Source of the DNA: Microdochium bolleyi
Taxonomy: Eukaryota > Ascomycota > Sordariomycetes > Xylariales > Microdochiaceae
Length of the DNA: 64,000 nucleotides
Direction: 5' to 3'
NCBI GenBank assembly: GCA_001566295.1
Contig: KQ964248.1
Span: 3,038,001 to 3,102,000 of the forward strand
A program made the position numbers and the translations under genes. Under the pieces are notes generated by a model that ran no database searches, had not been told where the DNA came from, and saw only the letters and a list, made by a program, of their open reading frames with translations. Positions 1-11,536 of the stretch are shown here, in pieces. Numbering within the stretch: the first letter of the stretch is position 1; each line of letters begins with the position of its first letter.

Positions 1-476
1 TAGTGTTGCATCTACGACCTTGAGGTCAAGCTGATCGTCCGCGGGACAGAGGGAGAGGGGCCAGAGGCAGAAAGGAATGCTAAACGAGATGGCGCGCTAT
101 ATGTCCCAGCAATTTGGCTGGCCCCAGACGGACGGCAGGCGTCGTCCAAGGCCGGCCCTGTCTCATTTGCCCACGTCAAGTAGGCGACCTTTCTCCCTCT
201 ACGCTCCCCACAGTGATATCGGTACAATATTATCGTCTTTGTCGACTACGCCAAAGATCAATCAATCGTCCATGCCAGATCGCATGTGAACACCGTTAAA
301 CACTGGGCCGGCTTACACGACGTCCCTCCGGAATCATGCAATCCTCCGCACCACGGATCATCCCTGCTTTTCACCCGTGATCACGCCCTGAATCCACAGG
401 CATCCCATCTTCGAAAAGTGTCGAACCGAGAAAGCACACCGTCGCGGTGTCGCTGAGGGCGGCGGTCTACGAAGGC

Positions 477-2534
477 ATGAGCGGCAATGGATCACTCTAC
501 GCGCCTCGCACCATGCTGCTGGGGACGCGTGACGACGGTTTTCCGGACGAGCCCAGCCACGACCTTGCGCGGGGGCAACTGGCCGGCATCAGCGTCTGCA
601 CGGCCGCGGTCACCCTATTCTTCGCACTGCGGTTCTATGTCAAGTTCACCTCGGGCACCAAGATGCTCCTGGACGACTGTGAGTTGCATGGTGATGCAAT
701 GGCCTGAGGGTGCTTGTGGAAACCAGGTTGCTAACTCGAGGACATTTAGGGACTTGCATTGTAGCATGGGTACGCCTTGTCTTCGCCCGAGATATCGGAA
801 ATGCGTTCAGCGCAGGACGTTCCAGCTGACCGACACAACTCAACTCACAGATGTCCATCATGTTGTATTCAATGACAGCCTTCATGAGTAGGTTCTACCG
901 CAGCACTAATCTCTGAAGGGATTTGTACTGAGCATTTCGAGCAGTGATACACTATGGCCTCGGCCACCACGTGTCTGAGGTCTCGAGCGACGATTTCGTC
1001 GAGATAATGAAGGTCTGTCAACATTCCCTTTTCTCAACATGCACACATTGCTGACGACCCCAATCAGTGGCTCTACGCGAGTTCGATCGTCTACATCCCC
1101 GCGGCGTACGTGACCAAAGTCACCCTGCTCCTCCTCGTCGCACGGGTCTTTGCTGTGATGGAGAGGGTCGTCAAGGGCATCCACATCTTCATCATCGCCC
1201 TGTTCTTTGCATACCTGCCGATTCAGATCGTCAAGATCATCGCGTGCAACCCCATCCCGTCGTACTGGGACCCGGACATCACCGGCCACTGCCTCGACCA
1301 GCGCAAGATGTTCGTCAGCGACCTGTGCCTCGCTATCATCACCGACGTCACGATCCTGGTGCTGCCGATCCCCCTGACGTGGTCGCTCAGCTTCCCGTGG
1401 AAGAAGAAGCTCAAGATCGCACTGCTGCTCGGCGCAGGCGGCGCCGCGACCGCCGTGACCACTTACCGCTTGTACCTTGTCATCATGTTCCTCGGGTCAA
1501 CGGACGCCACGTATGACTTTGCGTGGTTGGCGTTACTCACGTAAGTTGTGTCTCCCGGCCAACTTTTCAATTCCCTGCCCTTGTTCCGATCACTGACGCT
1601 CTTCGCGTTGAACAGTCTCCTCGAGATGTCCCTCGGCCTCGTGTGCACCTGCTTCCCCGCCGTTAACGTCTTGGTCGATCGCATAAGGGGCAACAGGAAG
1701 TCATCCCACAGCAGCCGGCAGCAGCGACGCGAGCACCAGCACAGACCACGCACACGACGCTCACAGCTGCCGCCCGACAGGAGGGTCGCCGCTGCCGGTG
1801 ACGACGGCAGCAAGCAGCACAGCGATATCTTGACGCTCTGGACGTCCATATCGGGCCGGAGCATCGTCAAGACACACTCAGACAGCCGTAGGGGGGACAA
1901 GATGACGACGACAACGTCGTTCTTCTCGACGCGGCACTTTGGCAGCTTCGCGACGGGGACGAGGACCAAGGGCGGCGAGAAGAGCCGCAAGCACGGCCGG
2001 CAATATGACGACGACGACGACGACGACGCCGCGCCGACGGGGACATGCTCGACTAGCCAGCATACGGCGAGCATCATCGGCTGCGATCTCTCCGCCAGCC
2101 ACAAAAACAACAACAACACCAACCACGACAACTACAAAACGGAAAAAGACCATCTGCAGTCCAGCGGCACCCCTCCGCCCCTGCCCGAGTCACCAGACTT
2201 CGACGTGGAGGCGCAGATGTCCACCGGCAGACCCGTCGTCCTGGCGCGCCAGTTCCGCGAGCAGGTCCCCACGGCTGGCGGGCCGGGGTGTCTGCGTCCC
2301 GTGGACGCGGAGCAGGGGCGCAGGGAAGGGTGGCTTGCGCAACCGCCGGACGAGAATTCTGTCACAGGCGCTTCCGCAGTGGGATCGTCAGCGGCCGCGG
2401 GAGGCTGGTATGGGACGGCCGGAAGCACGATGACGTGGCACGCTCAATGGTGTCAGTCCCTGAGAGATACTACGGGCCACGACGGTGCGGGACCGAAGAG
2501 GGACTGGATATGGGATGGGACATGGCGTGGGTAG
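477..2534 (+). CDS. Rhodopsin-domain (Pth11-like) integral membrane protein
   Basis: Seven-helix fungal membrane protein of the rhodopsin-domain/Pth11-like class, a putative surface receptor; the ligand is unknown. Six exons fit in phase: 477-678, 750-769, 851-887, 945-1012, 1068-1540 and 1616-2534, about 572 aa. Splicing creates the family hallmark LLDDWTCIVAW at the exon 1/2 joint. Later helices include TKVTLLLLVARVFAV and an LPIPLTWSL segment; the conserved CNPIPSYWDP loop lies between them. After the last helix (LLEMSLGLVCTCFPAVNVLV) comes a cytosolic tail of about 280 aa. It is disordered, with a run of eight Asp encoded by a GAC microsatellite near 2007-2030, Asn- and Thr-runs and a Pro stretch. 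Exons of 20 and 37 nt are unusually small but needed for the frame. The 477 ATG is the first in-frame Met giving a normal short extracellular N-terminus; an upstream in-frame ATG-like start at 447 is less likely. A second family member lies at 55042-56234. Confidence 0.88.
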
Positions 2535-3159
2535 AACACTAACTAATTCGAGGACTGTGAAAAGTGCCAAATGTGCCGCCGCGATACGGGACGGAACAGG
2601 GTTCATGGCGTTATTGGCATGGGATAGCGGTGGTTTTCAATGGAACTTGTAATCCCTCTTAGCAAGCGTGATTAGAAACAAGAAGTCAGACATGACACTG
2701 GTGAAGCAATCATCTGTTGCGAAGGTCGCGGTAATGGAGAGACGGGTCTGCCGTCGAGTGGTGAGACAAACTTCAGCCTGAGCGTGTCACGTACCTCTCA
2801 GTCTCAAAGATATGGCGAGTTCCACTGACTGAGATTGATTTTCGAGGAACCAGAGAGTTGGAGGGTTAAGAGTCCGGGAATATTTAAATCAAGACACCCT
2901 GCACCCATGAAAGGACAAAGACTCAGCAGCGACATTTGCAAAATGCAATTGCTGTCATGCCCATACAGAATCGAGTATCTGGTGTGTCTCAAAAGGCTTT
3001 TGAATAGTTGACTGGGGGCCCCAAGCGCTGATGCCTTGTCGAATGTCCATGAATATATCGAGAATGGTGACAAGACAGCAGCCGGAACTGTCAGACATAG
3101 CTATGGGGTATATCTCGATGATAGTACATTCTGAGTAGCGCCTAGCTGTTGCATATATC

Positions 3160-4548
3160 TCACTGCTTACCGTCCAGCTCCGGATAGTCGTGCCAGGCAA
3201 ACTCCTTCTCCTGGTCTTCCGGCCTGCCCTCTGGTATCCAGCTGGCAATCCACCTCCCGACGGGGAACAGCCACTTGATTAAGCCGTTGACAATCCACAC
3301 GCCAGTCTCCGTGTCCGGCATAATGACGGACCTCGCCCAGGCCGGCATGCCCTTCTGCACCGGGTCCGTCAGCACTCGGCACTTCCTCTCGTACTCGGCC
3401 AGCGCATGCTCCAGATCCTGCCGCGCTGCCGCTCTCCCCTTGCCCTCCCGCTCCTTCTCTCCGCCCCTGAGCGGGATGCAGTGCCTCGCCAGCTCCCCGG
3501 CCAGCGTGTACACTGTGACGAAAGATACCGTCGTGCCCAGCCCCCTCGCGAGCGCGACGCAGCACGCCGCATCGCCGACCACCGCGACCCGGCCGCCACG
3601 GCCCGACCACCCACCGGCCGGTAGCATGATCCGCTCGAGCCGCTGGGCGTACAGGTCGTCGGCCTCGGGGCAGCTCAGCAGCTCCCGCGTGAACCGCTCG
3701 GCCTGCCATCCGGCGTCCGCATAGTACGCCGCCCACGCCTTCTTCTTCTCCTCGAGGCTGCGACCGCGCGTCGCCGCGTCGAGCTGTGCGCGGAGCTTGT
3801 TGTCGTCGGTGCTTGTGCCGCCACGGATCATGAAGTAGACGCGCAGCACATCCTCCCGGTCCCGCCGCGTCATCATCATCCGGCCCTTGGTCGAGCGGCA
3901 CATTGTGAAGTCGCGCGAGTCGCCCTCTTTCGCCGGGATCGTGAAGAACGCAATCATCGGGCCGTCTGGCTGCCGGAACTCAGAGTCATCATACAGCCCC
4001 TCCCCGTCGCCGCCACTGAGCATGAGCCTGCGCGTGCGCGAAGTCACTCCGTCGGCGCCGACGACGAGATCGTACTCAGCGCTCGTCCCGTCGGACAAGT
4101 GCACCTGGATCGGGCCACCGCTGGTGCCCTCGTTGTCGACCAACTTCTCGATCGTGCACCCAAACACGTACCGCACATTCTCCAGCTCCTTTGTCGCCTG
4201 GTACAGCACGTCCACCAGGTCGCCACGCATGATCTCGAACTCGGACGTGAGGCTCTGCCGGCCCGTGCCCGTCGCCACGGCGGGCATGCGCAGCAGCTCG
4301 TGTCCCTCGCGGTCGATCATCTGCGTGCCGGTCTCCGTGACGACCTTTGCGCGCACGGCGGCCTCGATGCCCATCTTCTTCATGATCGGCACGCCCTGCG
4401 CGCGCAGGTCGATCTGCTGGCCCGTCGAGCGGAGGGCGGCGGCCCGCTCGACAATGGTGATGGTGCAGTCCCGGTGGCGTGCGAGGAGCAGGGCAAAGGC
4501 CGGGCCCGCGACGCCGGCGCCGCTGACGAGGATGCGGAATGGGGCCAT
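3160..4548 (-). CDS. FAD-dependent monooxygenase (PHBH/UbiH fold)
   Basis: Flavoprotein hydroxylase of the aromatic-ring/salicylate-hydroxylase-like group, 462 aa, intronless. The N-terminal Rossmann motif GAGVAGPA (residues 10-17) binds ADP of FAD, and ERAAAL follows at the end of strand two. VVGADGVTSRTR near residue 160 is the DG motif for FAD/NAD(P)H, and VAVVGDAACC near residue 325 is the GD motif for the FAD ribityl chain. No signal peptide or C-terminal anchor is seen, so it is probably cytosolic. Such enzymes usually use NAD(P)H and O2 to hydroxylate a phenolic or polyketide-type substrate; the actual substrate cannot be read from sequence. No polyketide synthase, NRPS or other cluster genes lie nearby, so a stand-alone catabolic or detoxifying role is more likely than a place in a secondary-metabolite cluster. 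The start is the first Met directly before the FAD motif. Confidence 0.92.
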   Translation of the reverse strand: MAPFRILVSGAGVAGPAFALLLARHRDCTITIVERAAALRSTGQQIDLRAQGVPIMKKMGIEAAVRAKVVTETGTQMIDREGHELLRMPAVATGTGRQSLTSEFEIMRGDLVDVLYQATKELENVRYVFGCTIEKLVDNEGTSGGPIQVHLSDGTSAEYDLVVGADGVTSRTRRLMLSGGDGEGLYDDSEFRQPDGPMIAFFTIPAKEGDSRDFTMCRSTKGRMMMTRRDREDVLRVYFMIRGGTSTDDNKLRAQLDAATRGRSLEEKKKAWAAYYADAGWQAERFTRELLSCPEADDLYAQRLERIMLPAGGWSGRGGRVAVVGDAACCVALARGLGTTVSFVTVYTLAGELARHCIPLRGGEKEREGKGRAAARQDLEHALAEYERKCRVLTDPVQKGMPAWARSVIMPDTETGVWIVNGLIKWLFPVGRWIASWIPEGRPEDQEKEFAWHDYPELDGKQ

Positions 4549-7192
4549 GGGGGGAGGTGGAACAGGTAGGGCACAGTGAGTTCTGGGGGGTGAAATGCTC
4601 TAAAGAAGCAATTGGGTTGTTACTAGACGAATAAATGTGATTTTTTGCATCTATGAATCAGACAGAGCAGCGCCAAGAATGCAGGGACTTGGGACCGGGC
4701 AAAAGTACTGGGTTTAAATGCTCATCGATCACTGATGCCTGCATTCGCATTCGCACAAGTCCTGCCAGCTTCGGACTATGCAGTGTCCCGAGGCGCAGGC
4801 AGGTGTAAAGTCGAGACAAGCTTTCGTGGCTGGGGGGGTCGGAGTTTACGAGTTCCCGGGATATTGGTGACCCGTTCTCCCTGCCGGCTGGCCAGTGGCA
4901 GATCAGCCCCAAGTGGAAGCCTGATTTTTTGTACTACTGGAAAGTGCATTTGGCGTCGCTGATTTCAGCCATGGTCTCCAATGAGTAGCTCAGTGATTAC
5001 GAGGTCGGACGGGGATGTCGAATACGCCATTACACCTTTGGCCTACGGGCAACGCGTAAGCTGGAGTTCGTCGTTGCCTACCCTAAATGAAGCCGCCATA
5101 AAGTATGCAACGTCGATAGCGGCTGCCTGATGCTAGATAATAGGAGCCAACTACAACCACGATACATGAAGTTCGAGGGGACCGTTCGCACCAGGCGCAA
5201 CTATTATAGAGGGACTTACATACAATTAACCACGATGATACTTCATTGTCCAATTGCCCCTGAGCTGCGTCGCGACGGATGCACGTCCGGGACCAAAAGA
5301 GCATAACGATGAAGCTTGGCGGTGGTCGTGTCAGCGCCGAGGAAAAAACCCCCACACTCCGTAGGGCTGAGCTGAGCTTGTCAGGTCTTGGCTTCTGGGC
5401 CACCGGCGTTGTCTCCGCCATTAGCATCCTTCCAGGAGGAGGATGGCCTGCTGATTGTTGTATGGGTCATCTGGGTGCGGAGCATTCTGATTAAGGAATC
5501 CCACCATCCAGATGCCGAAAAATCCCTGATTCGTCTTGTTTTGGTCCGTGGGCAAGATCCCACTTCACATAAAATACGGGCAAAACCGGATTATGTAGTC
5601 AACCTTGCGCACTGCGCGGCATGTAGGAGACAAATGACAGGCAGGGTGGATAGCGCTATCAGGGATCGAGTAATACTAAACATAAGTCACCTGTATTCAT
5701 CAACTATGCGCTGAGCTCAGCACTCAGTGAGCGTTTCCCAAAACGCTTATAAAGGAATCCGCCCTACTATGGGAGTTGAATAGGGCCCAGCTATGAACAG
5801 CTCCTCTGACGTTGTGGCCGCTTATATCATCCTGCACATATGATGCGCGATACCAAAAGGAAGCTGGAAGGCGGGAAAGAGGAATGGGCCACCCAACAAG
5901 ATGAAAATAAACCTGAATGTAGGGTGTTGCGCAAGTTATCATTACCGATTGGCGCATTCAAGGTGTCGCCCGCGCCATCCATCCTCGAGGCCAGCCCACC
6001 CCCCAACCGATTGACGGAGCAATAACATCCGCGGATATGCAGTATCGCCCCCGGAACTAGTCGCCTTGAGGCTCAAAGAACCTGCAGTCCGGCCATCCTC
6101 TCGCCACGTACTTCAGCAGGTCCTTTCTTGTCATCTTCCCCGAGCTAGGCCCGCTGGCCAAAATGGCAACGACAGCACCGTCTCGAACGCCCGCACACAG
6201 GCAATAGCACGCGAGAGGCTCGATCGCAGAGTCCCAGTGGCTGAGGTCTTCCAATTTGTAGGAAGAAAGCTCACATTACAATCACGATTGTATAATGACG
6301 CCATGCACGCAATCTCGTCCTGCACCAGCAAGTCACAGGTAACACCGACTTCGTGGCGCCGATCCATCGTGCCGATGCCGTCGCAACATTCCATCAAACC
6401 TGCAACCTTGACGGACTAGGTGACCCGCCATAGTGTTCACGCGTAGCGATCTTCAAAAGTGACCGACCAGGGTCAGCAGGGTGGTATCCGGCCTACTGGG
6501 GAAGCTGCGAAGAGTGGAGGCGGAGTTACGTCCTACTAGTCCTTGTGCAGCCCGGCCTCGAACACGTCTACCACCCTGGCTTGGGGTTGGTTGTTGACGA
6601 GAGGAATGTAGAGAGAGGCGCTTTTTCGCTTCTAGCTTCTTTATCGTTTCCCGGAGCCGAATAGGCAGTTACGATTGTTCCTAGCTCTGGCCAAGATCTG
6701 CACGAAACCCCTGTCAGCTGCAATACCGGAACCACAGCCTCCGCCAAGCGCTCCCGGATCGCGGAGGTGATGAGGGGTAGCCCAGTATTCGAGCTCATGT
6801 CTAGCCAGAGCCACTTGGACAATAGTGTTGTCACCTAATGGTGGCATCCTAAAATTTCACGGTCCCGTATAACCGGCAGATGAGAACAGCACGTGGATCG
6901 ATATGCTTCACATACTTGCAAGACATTGGCTCTAATGCAGACATGGTCTAGAAACATTTCCGTACCTCATAGATCGAAATGAGACTTCTTGCGAGCGTTT
7001 TCGGCTTAGATACATGTAGCTACGCAGCGGAACTTGTTGCCTTCTTTCCACCAATCGGCATATAGCACCTTCGACGGACACGCGGTTTAGTGCTTCCCGT
7101 CCCTGAAGAAGCTACAGATCCCTGAAATTACGTGCATACAACCCTCATTGCCCTGGACTTCCGCTTCCCCGGCAATGACCCGTCTACGAAGG
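4549..7192. other. Gene-poor intergenic region
   Basis: About 2.6 kb between the divergent monooxygenase and esterase genes. It is more AT-rich than the flanking genes and broken by stops in all frames. No convincing gene is seen. A short open stretch on the minus strand (about 6057-6254) has a weak resemblance to the C-terminal lid of an acyl-CoA ligase (see findings); it may be a decayed relic. The ends should hold the promoters of both flanking genes. Confidence 0.6.
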
Positions 7193-7199
7193 TATAAAA
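7193..7199 (+). promoter_or_regulatory. TATA box of the GDSL esterase gene
   Basis: TATAAAA about 120 nt upstream of the start at 7318, a usual spacing for a fungal promoter with a short 5' leader. No other long ORF starts downstream of it. Confidence 0.6.
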
Positions 7200-7317
7200 G
7201 AAGTAGATCATCAGAGGTAGGAAAGTTAAGTGCTACTCTTGGTTTCCCGTGGGACATGTGCCCAACAAACTTCCGACAACATCAAACACTCGCCAACACA
7301 GCACGTCCAGACTCATC

Positions 7318-8624
7318 ATGAAGCTCGCCTTGACCACGCTGGCTACTTTGGTGGCAGCGTCTGATGCTCTCGCCACACCACCCCGTGCGGCATGCCCGAA
7401 GACTCCGAACTGGACCGGACTGAAGAACATCAAGCACGCCTTCATCTTGTAAGGCACCCATACCACTTGTCAGAACATCAGAGGGGCACGCTGACCAGTC
7501 ATCGAACAACAGCGGCGATAGCTACACGCAGACAGGTACTGAGACCACGCATCATCCTCGCGAAGACATCCAAAATGCATGGTCACTAACAAAGCACTCC
7601 CCCCGACACAAGGCTTCAACTTCACACAGACGCCCCCAAGCGCCAGCAACCCCCTCGGCAACCCGCCGTACCCGGGCTGGACCAGCTCCAACGGGCCCAA
7701 CTGGGTCGGCGAGTTCACCGTCAAGTACAACGTCTCCAAGGTTCTCACCTACAACCTCGCCTACGGCGGCGCGACCGTCGACTCGGCCCTGATTGCCCCC
7801 TACACGCCGACCGTGCTCTCGCTCAAGGACCAGATCAACACCGAGTTTGTCCCGGGCTACACGGGCGCGTCCCCCTCGGCGCCCTCCGCACCCAAGTGGA
7901 CGGCCAAGGACTCGCTGTTCACCATCTGGATCGGCATCAACGACGTCGGCACGCTCTTCTGGCAGCCCGACACGACGCTCTTCGACAAGGTGTTTGTCGA
8001 GTACGCCGCGCTCGTCAACACGCTGTACGCAAAGGGCGCGCGCAACATTGCCTTCATCGACGTGCCCCCCATGGACAGGTCGCCCGGTTACATCGAGGCC
8101 GGCACGTGGAACGTGGACCAGGCCAAGATCGCTGTTGCCGGTTGGAAGAGCCGGATGGCGGCGCTCGCGAAGAACCTCAAGCAGAGCAAGCCCGATGTCA
8201 ACCTCTTCATCTACAGCTCCGCGGCGGACTTTGGCAAGGCTCTCGACAACCCTGCCGCGTTCGGTCAGACGGCGGGTTTGAAGGTGCTCGACAAGTACTG
8301 CAAGGACTACCAGAAGTATGAACNNNNNNNNNNNNNNNNNNNNNNNNNNNNNNNNNNNNNNNNNNNNNNNNNNNNNNNCCCCCCCCCCCCCCCCCCCCCT
8401 TTTTCCTTGTCACACGTTCAGAGCCTCTTTGCGTGGGCATTGGCTAATACTTGCTTTCCTTGCTGTCCAGTGGAACTCCGGCAAAGGACACCTTCATCGC
8501 GGCCTGCGGCGTGCCGGTCAACCAGTACTTCTGGCGCGACTCGATCCACCCGACCTACCCCATCCACCAAGTCGTTGCTGAGCAGTTCGTCAAGACGCTT
8601 GGGGCCGGGCCAAATGTGTGCTGA
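7318..8624 (+). CDS. Secreted GDSL acetylesterase, CE16-like
   Basis: Secreted SGNH/GDSL esterase resembling carbohydrate esterase family 16, which removes acetyl groups from plant wall oligosaccharides. Four exons: 7318-7448, 7513-7535, 7613-8315 and 8471-8624, giving 336 aa, the family size. A signal peptide (MKLALTTLATLVAASDALA) is followed by the catalytic-Ser block FGDSYTQTGFNFTQ, which is split over three exons; Ser47 is on a 23-nt microexon. NLAYGGATVDS holds block II Gly, IWIGINDVGTLFW is the block III GxND motif, and DSIHPTYPIH near the C-terminus has the catalytic Asp309 and His312. The assembly gap at 8324-8378 falls inside intron 3. Using donor GTATGA at 8316 and acceptor CAG before 8471 rebuilds YQNGTPAKDTF in frame, so the coding sequence is probably complete. 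The product probably acts outside the cell with the beta-glucosidase and sugar transporter of this window. Confidence 0.9.
8324..8399. other. Assembly gap (55 N) plus 21-base C run, inside an intron
   Basis: Positions 8324-8378 are N, followed directly by 21 consecutive C (8379-8399) and a short T run. Both lie in intron 3 of the GDSL esterase. The homopolymer probably broke the assembly, so the true gap length is unknown. Confidence 0.95.
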
Positions 8625-9215
8625 TGATTGGATCGAGCTGGCTGAGGCCATGGGGGAGATCCGGTTGTATCTTTTCGTGTTAGGCAAATGTCACATCTGC
8701 AGTATCTTGAAGAGTCCAGTCCCTGGTCGGTCAGGCTGTACGAGCAATCCAATCTGGAGCTACGTGCTACCTGGATTCATTCACGACGTTAGTGTGCACG
8801 GGCGAGAGCTGCTGTTTGGTATAGGCAGCGGTATGAAATGCATGTCCGACCACTAGAGTCTATCCGTCGTGTCTTTTTTTTGTCTGCCCGCAGAAAACGT
8901 GCCTGCCAAACGTAGAAGTATCACGTATCTGTGAAGATGACGGTACCATACAATCGTAATGGACTTGCTACCATGCATACTCCGAGTATAAGGGATACCC
9001 ACACGCACGTAACGTACATCTGACATCGAGCACGTTCTTGTCCGCTCCCTCCGCAGACGCCAGGGGTCGTCACCATGAAGCCAATCAGCGGCCCCGGAAA
9101 GCACATCGACCAAACGCCTTAGCCATTTGCTTCGGACCCCGCACAAGGAATGCTGTCGTGGTGCCCACGGTAAGCGATCTTTCCTCACACCGGACTCAAA
9201 ACTAAAACACTCAGC

Positions 9216-11536
9216 ATGGCTTCAGATGACCCCCTCGCGCCAGCACAGCCACTCTGCCAATACTGCGCTGCCATCTTCCCGATCAAGCCGTCGAAGAGCT
9301 TTCTCGACATCAAGCACTACGCTACCGCCGGGGACCTGGTCCGCGCAAGCGCCACCACCCGGTGCGCCCTTTGCGCCGCGATCCAGCAGCACTGGCCTCT
9401 GCCCGAGATACGAGAGCGGTTCCCGCAGGACACCGAGGAGCAGATCCTGGAGGCAGAGCTGGACCTGCAGCTCCGTCATGGACAGCACGGTGGTGATAGG
9501 AGCGGCAGTGAGAGCCCTGGGGACGAGGTGTCGTGGGTGACACTCTCCGGCTACTTGGCCTCTAAACGACATAACTTCTCTCACACTGTTTGGCTTGTCA
9601 TAGCGGCCTGTCCAGGTAATATCGCCATTCAGCCCAGCCTCGCGGAATGCAGTCAGAGGCTGACAGTGTCCCAGCTTCGTCGCCGACCTCGCCCGCGATC
9701 TGGAAAGTGCCGGCAGGCGCAACGACTTCGATCCCCCAGAAGCACCTTGCAATCAAGTCGTGGCTTTCAGACTGCGAACGGAACCATGAGCACTGCCGAA
9801 GGCTTCCGGTGGACTCGCTGGTGCTCCCGAAGCGGCTTGTGCGCATCGATCCTCAGGACGAAGGTGGCCTGCGTCTCGTTCTAGCGAGCGACGAGCGTCG
9901 CCATGGGGACATCAGATACGCGGCACTCAGCCACTGCTGGGGTACGCATCTCCCCGTGAGGACGACCACGGCCAATCTAGCACAGATGGGTTGCAGCATT
10001 CCCCCAATGGATGACAACACAACTGCCGAGCTTCCACGAACGTTCAGGGAAGCGATAGGGGTCTGCCGCCACGTCGGGCTGGGCTATATCTGGATCGACA
10101 GCCTGTGCATCGTACAGGACGACCCGGAGGAGTGGCGCGTCGAGGCAGCCCGCATGAAGGACGTCTACTCAAACGCCTGGTTGACCATTGCGGCTTCCAG
10201 CGCGGAGAGTAGCGCCAAGGGGTGTTTCGTGTCGTGGTCGCCGGACGAGGACAAGGTCAAGGATCGGGGCATATATCGCATCACCCGGTTCGACACTGTC
10301 GTTGATGTGTCTAATTCAGTAGAGAAAGTGGATAGTGATCCGCTTTTGCCGGGACAGAAGTTTACTGTCCGCGTGTACAAGCAAGATCTCGGCCGGCGGT
10401 CCGCGAACACAGCCCTGAGCGAGCGCGGCTGGGCTCTACAAGAGCAGGTCCTCTCTCGCCGAGTCGTCCACTGCACGTGGCCAGAGCTGCACTGGCAGTG
10501 CAGTAGCGCATACCAGACCGAGGCCGGTATCTCGCTGCCCAGGCACAGTTCCGACGACAAGCACATCAGACTGATCTCCGAACCACATAGTACCAACGAT
10601 CCCACTCACAATGGTTCCATGAGGGGACAGCAGCAGCACCGTGACCCGGCGGCGGCAGCCATGCACGACTCGTGGTGCCAGTGGATGGAGCACTACTCGA
10701 CGCGCGACTTCTCGTTCCAGCGCGACCAGCTCACCGCGCTGGCGGGCATGGTGCAGCAGACAGCCGAGAATACGGGCTATACCCACATCCTTGGCTGCTG
10801 GGAGGAGACGATCTGCACGGACCTCGCGTGGTGCGGCGATCGGAACTGCTTCACGCCGGCCCAGCGGCAGGCGAATGTCCTGCCGGGGATTCCCTCCTGG
10901 TCGTGGATCTCACGGACCAAGGATATCGAGTTGGACCTGTGGATCCGGTCGGCGGGGGGCAATTGTAGGATCGAGGACTGTGCTGTGCTGCTGGGGAGGA
11001 AGATTGTCTGGCAGGGGGCACCGCTCGTCTCGGAGCTGAGACGGGCCGAGCTACAGCTTCGGGGGCCGATGAGGGAAGTTCGGTTCTCGACTGTGCCTGA
11101 GGCCCGGGTTTATGACCCGCCGTATCTGAATATTGGGGATGACATTCGGCGGGCGAGTGCTAAAGATCCGATACCATGGGACTGCGCTGGAGGATTCGAT
11201 GAGCCACAGTCGCCTGGAGGCGATGACAGTCTGAGTAATGGCGGAGGCGAGTTTCTTGACGGCACGTATACCTGTCTGCTGCTCAGGAGGACTGTCCCAC
11301 GTGTCGGGGCCAATGTGCGGAGCCATGAGACTTTTCTGATTCTGCAGTTAGTATCTGGCCGTGATGTCTGCCAGAGCCCGCTGGACTATGACACGGTCGG
11401 CACTAGCGCGGGACTGCCAGAGGGACTCTGTCTACCCGTGTATCGGAGGATAGGAATTGGGGACATGAGGACTGACCAAGGCCGAGTACGGCTCTTTTCT
11501 GACGAGACACCGGAAATTGCTATTAGACTTGTCTGA
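9216..11536 (+). CDS. HET-domain protein with N-terminal CxxC...CxxC module
   Basis: Heterokaryon-incompatibility (HET) protein, probably an intracellular effector or sensor of non-self cell death. Best model: exons 9216-9615 and 9675-11536 (59-nt intron, phase 1), about 753 aa. The N-terminus has C14-x2-C17-x32-C50-x2-C53, a possible zinc site shared with the HET proteins at 26122 and 32277. The HET block then follows in order: YAALSHCWG (about 215-223), LPRTFREAI, YIWIDSLCIVQDD (about 271-283), ARMKDVYSNAWLTIAAS, and GWALQEQVLSRR (from about 385). After it, WSWIS and a beta-rich C-terminal half are typical of long HET proteins. No NACHT, STAND or repeat domain is present. The intron is the least certain part: an alternative acceptor at 9652 would make it only 37 nt and breaks phase. 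Neighbour of the DUF6604 gene on the same strand. Confidence 0.88.

Noticed and set aside
9616..9652. 37-nt intron in the first HET gene
   Set aside because: Too short for fungal splicing and breaks phase; the 59-nt choice ending at 9674 keeps the frame.
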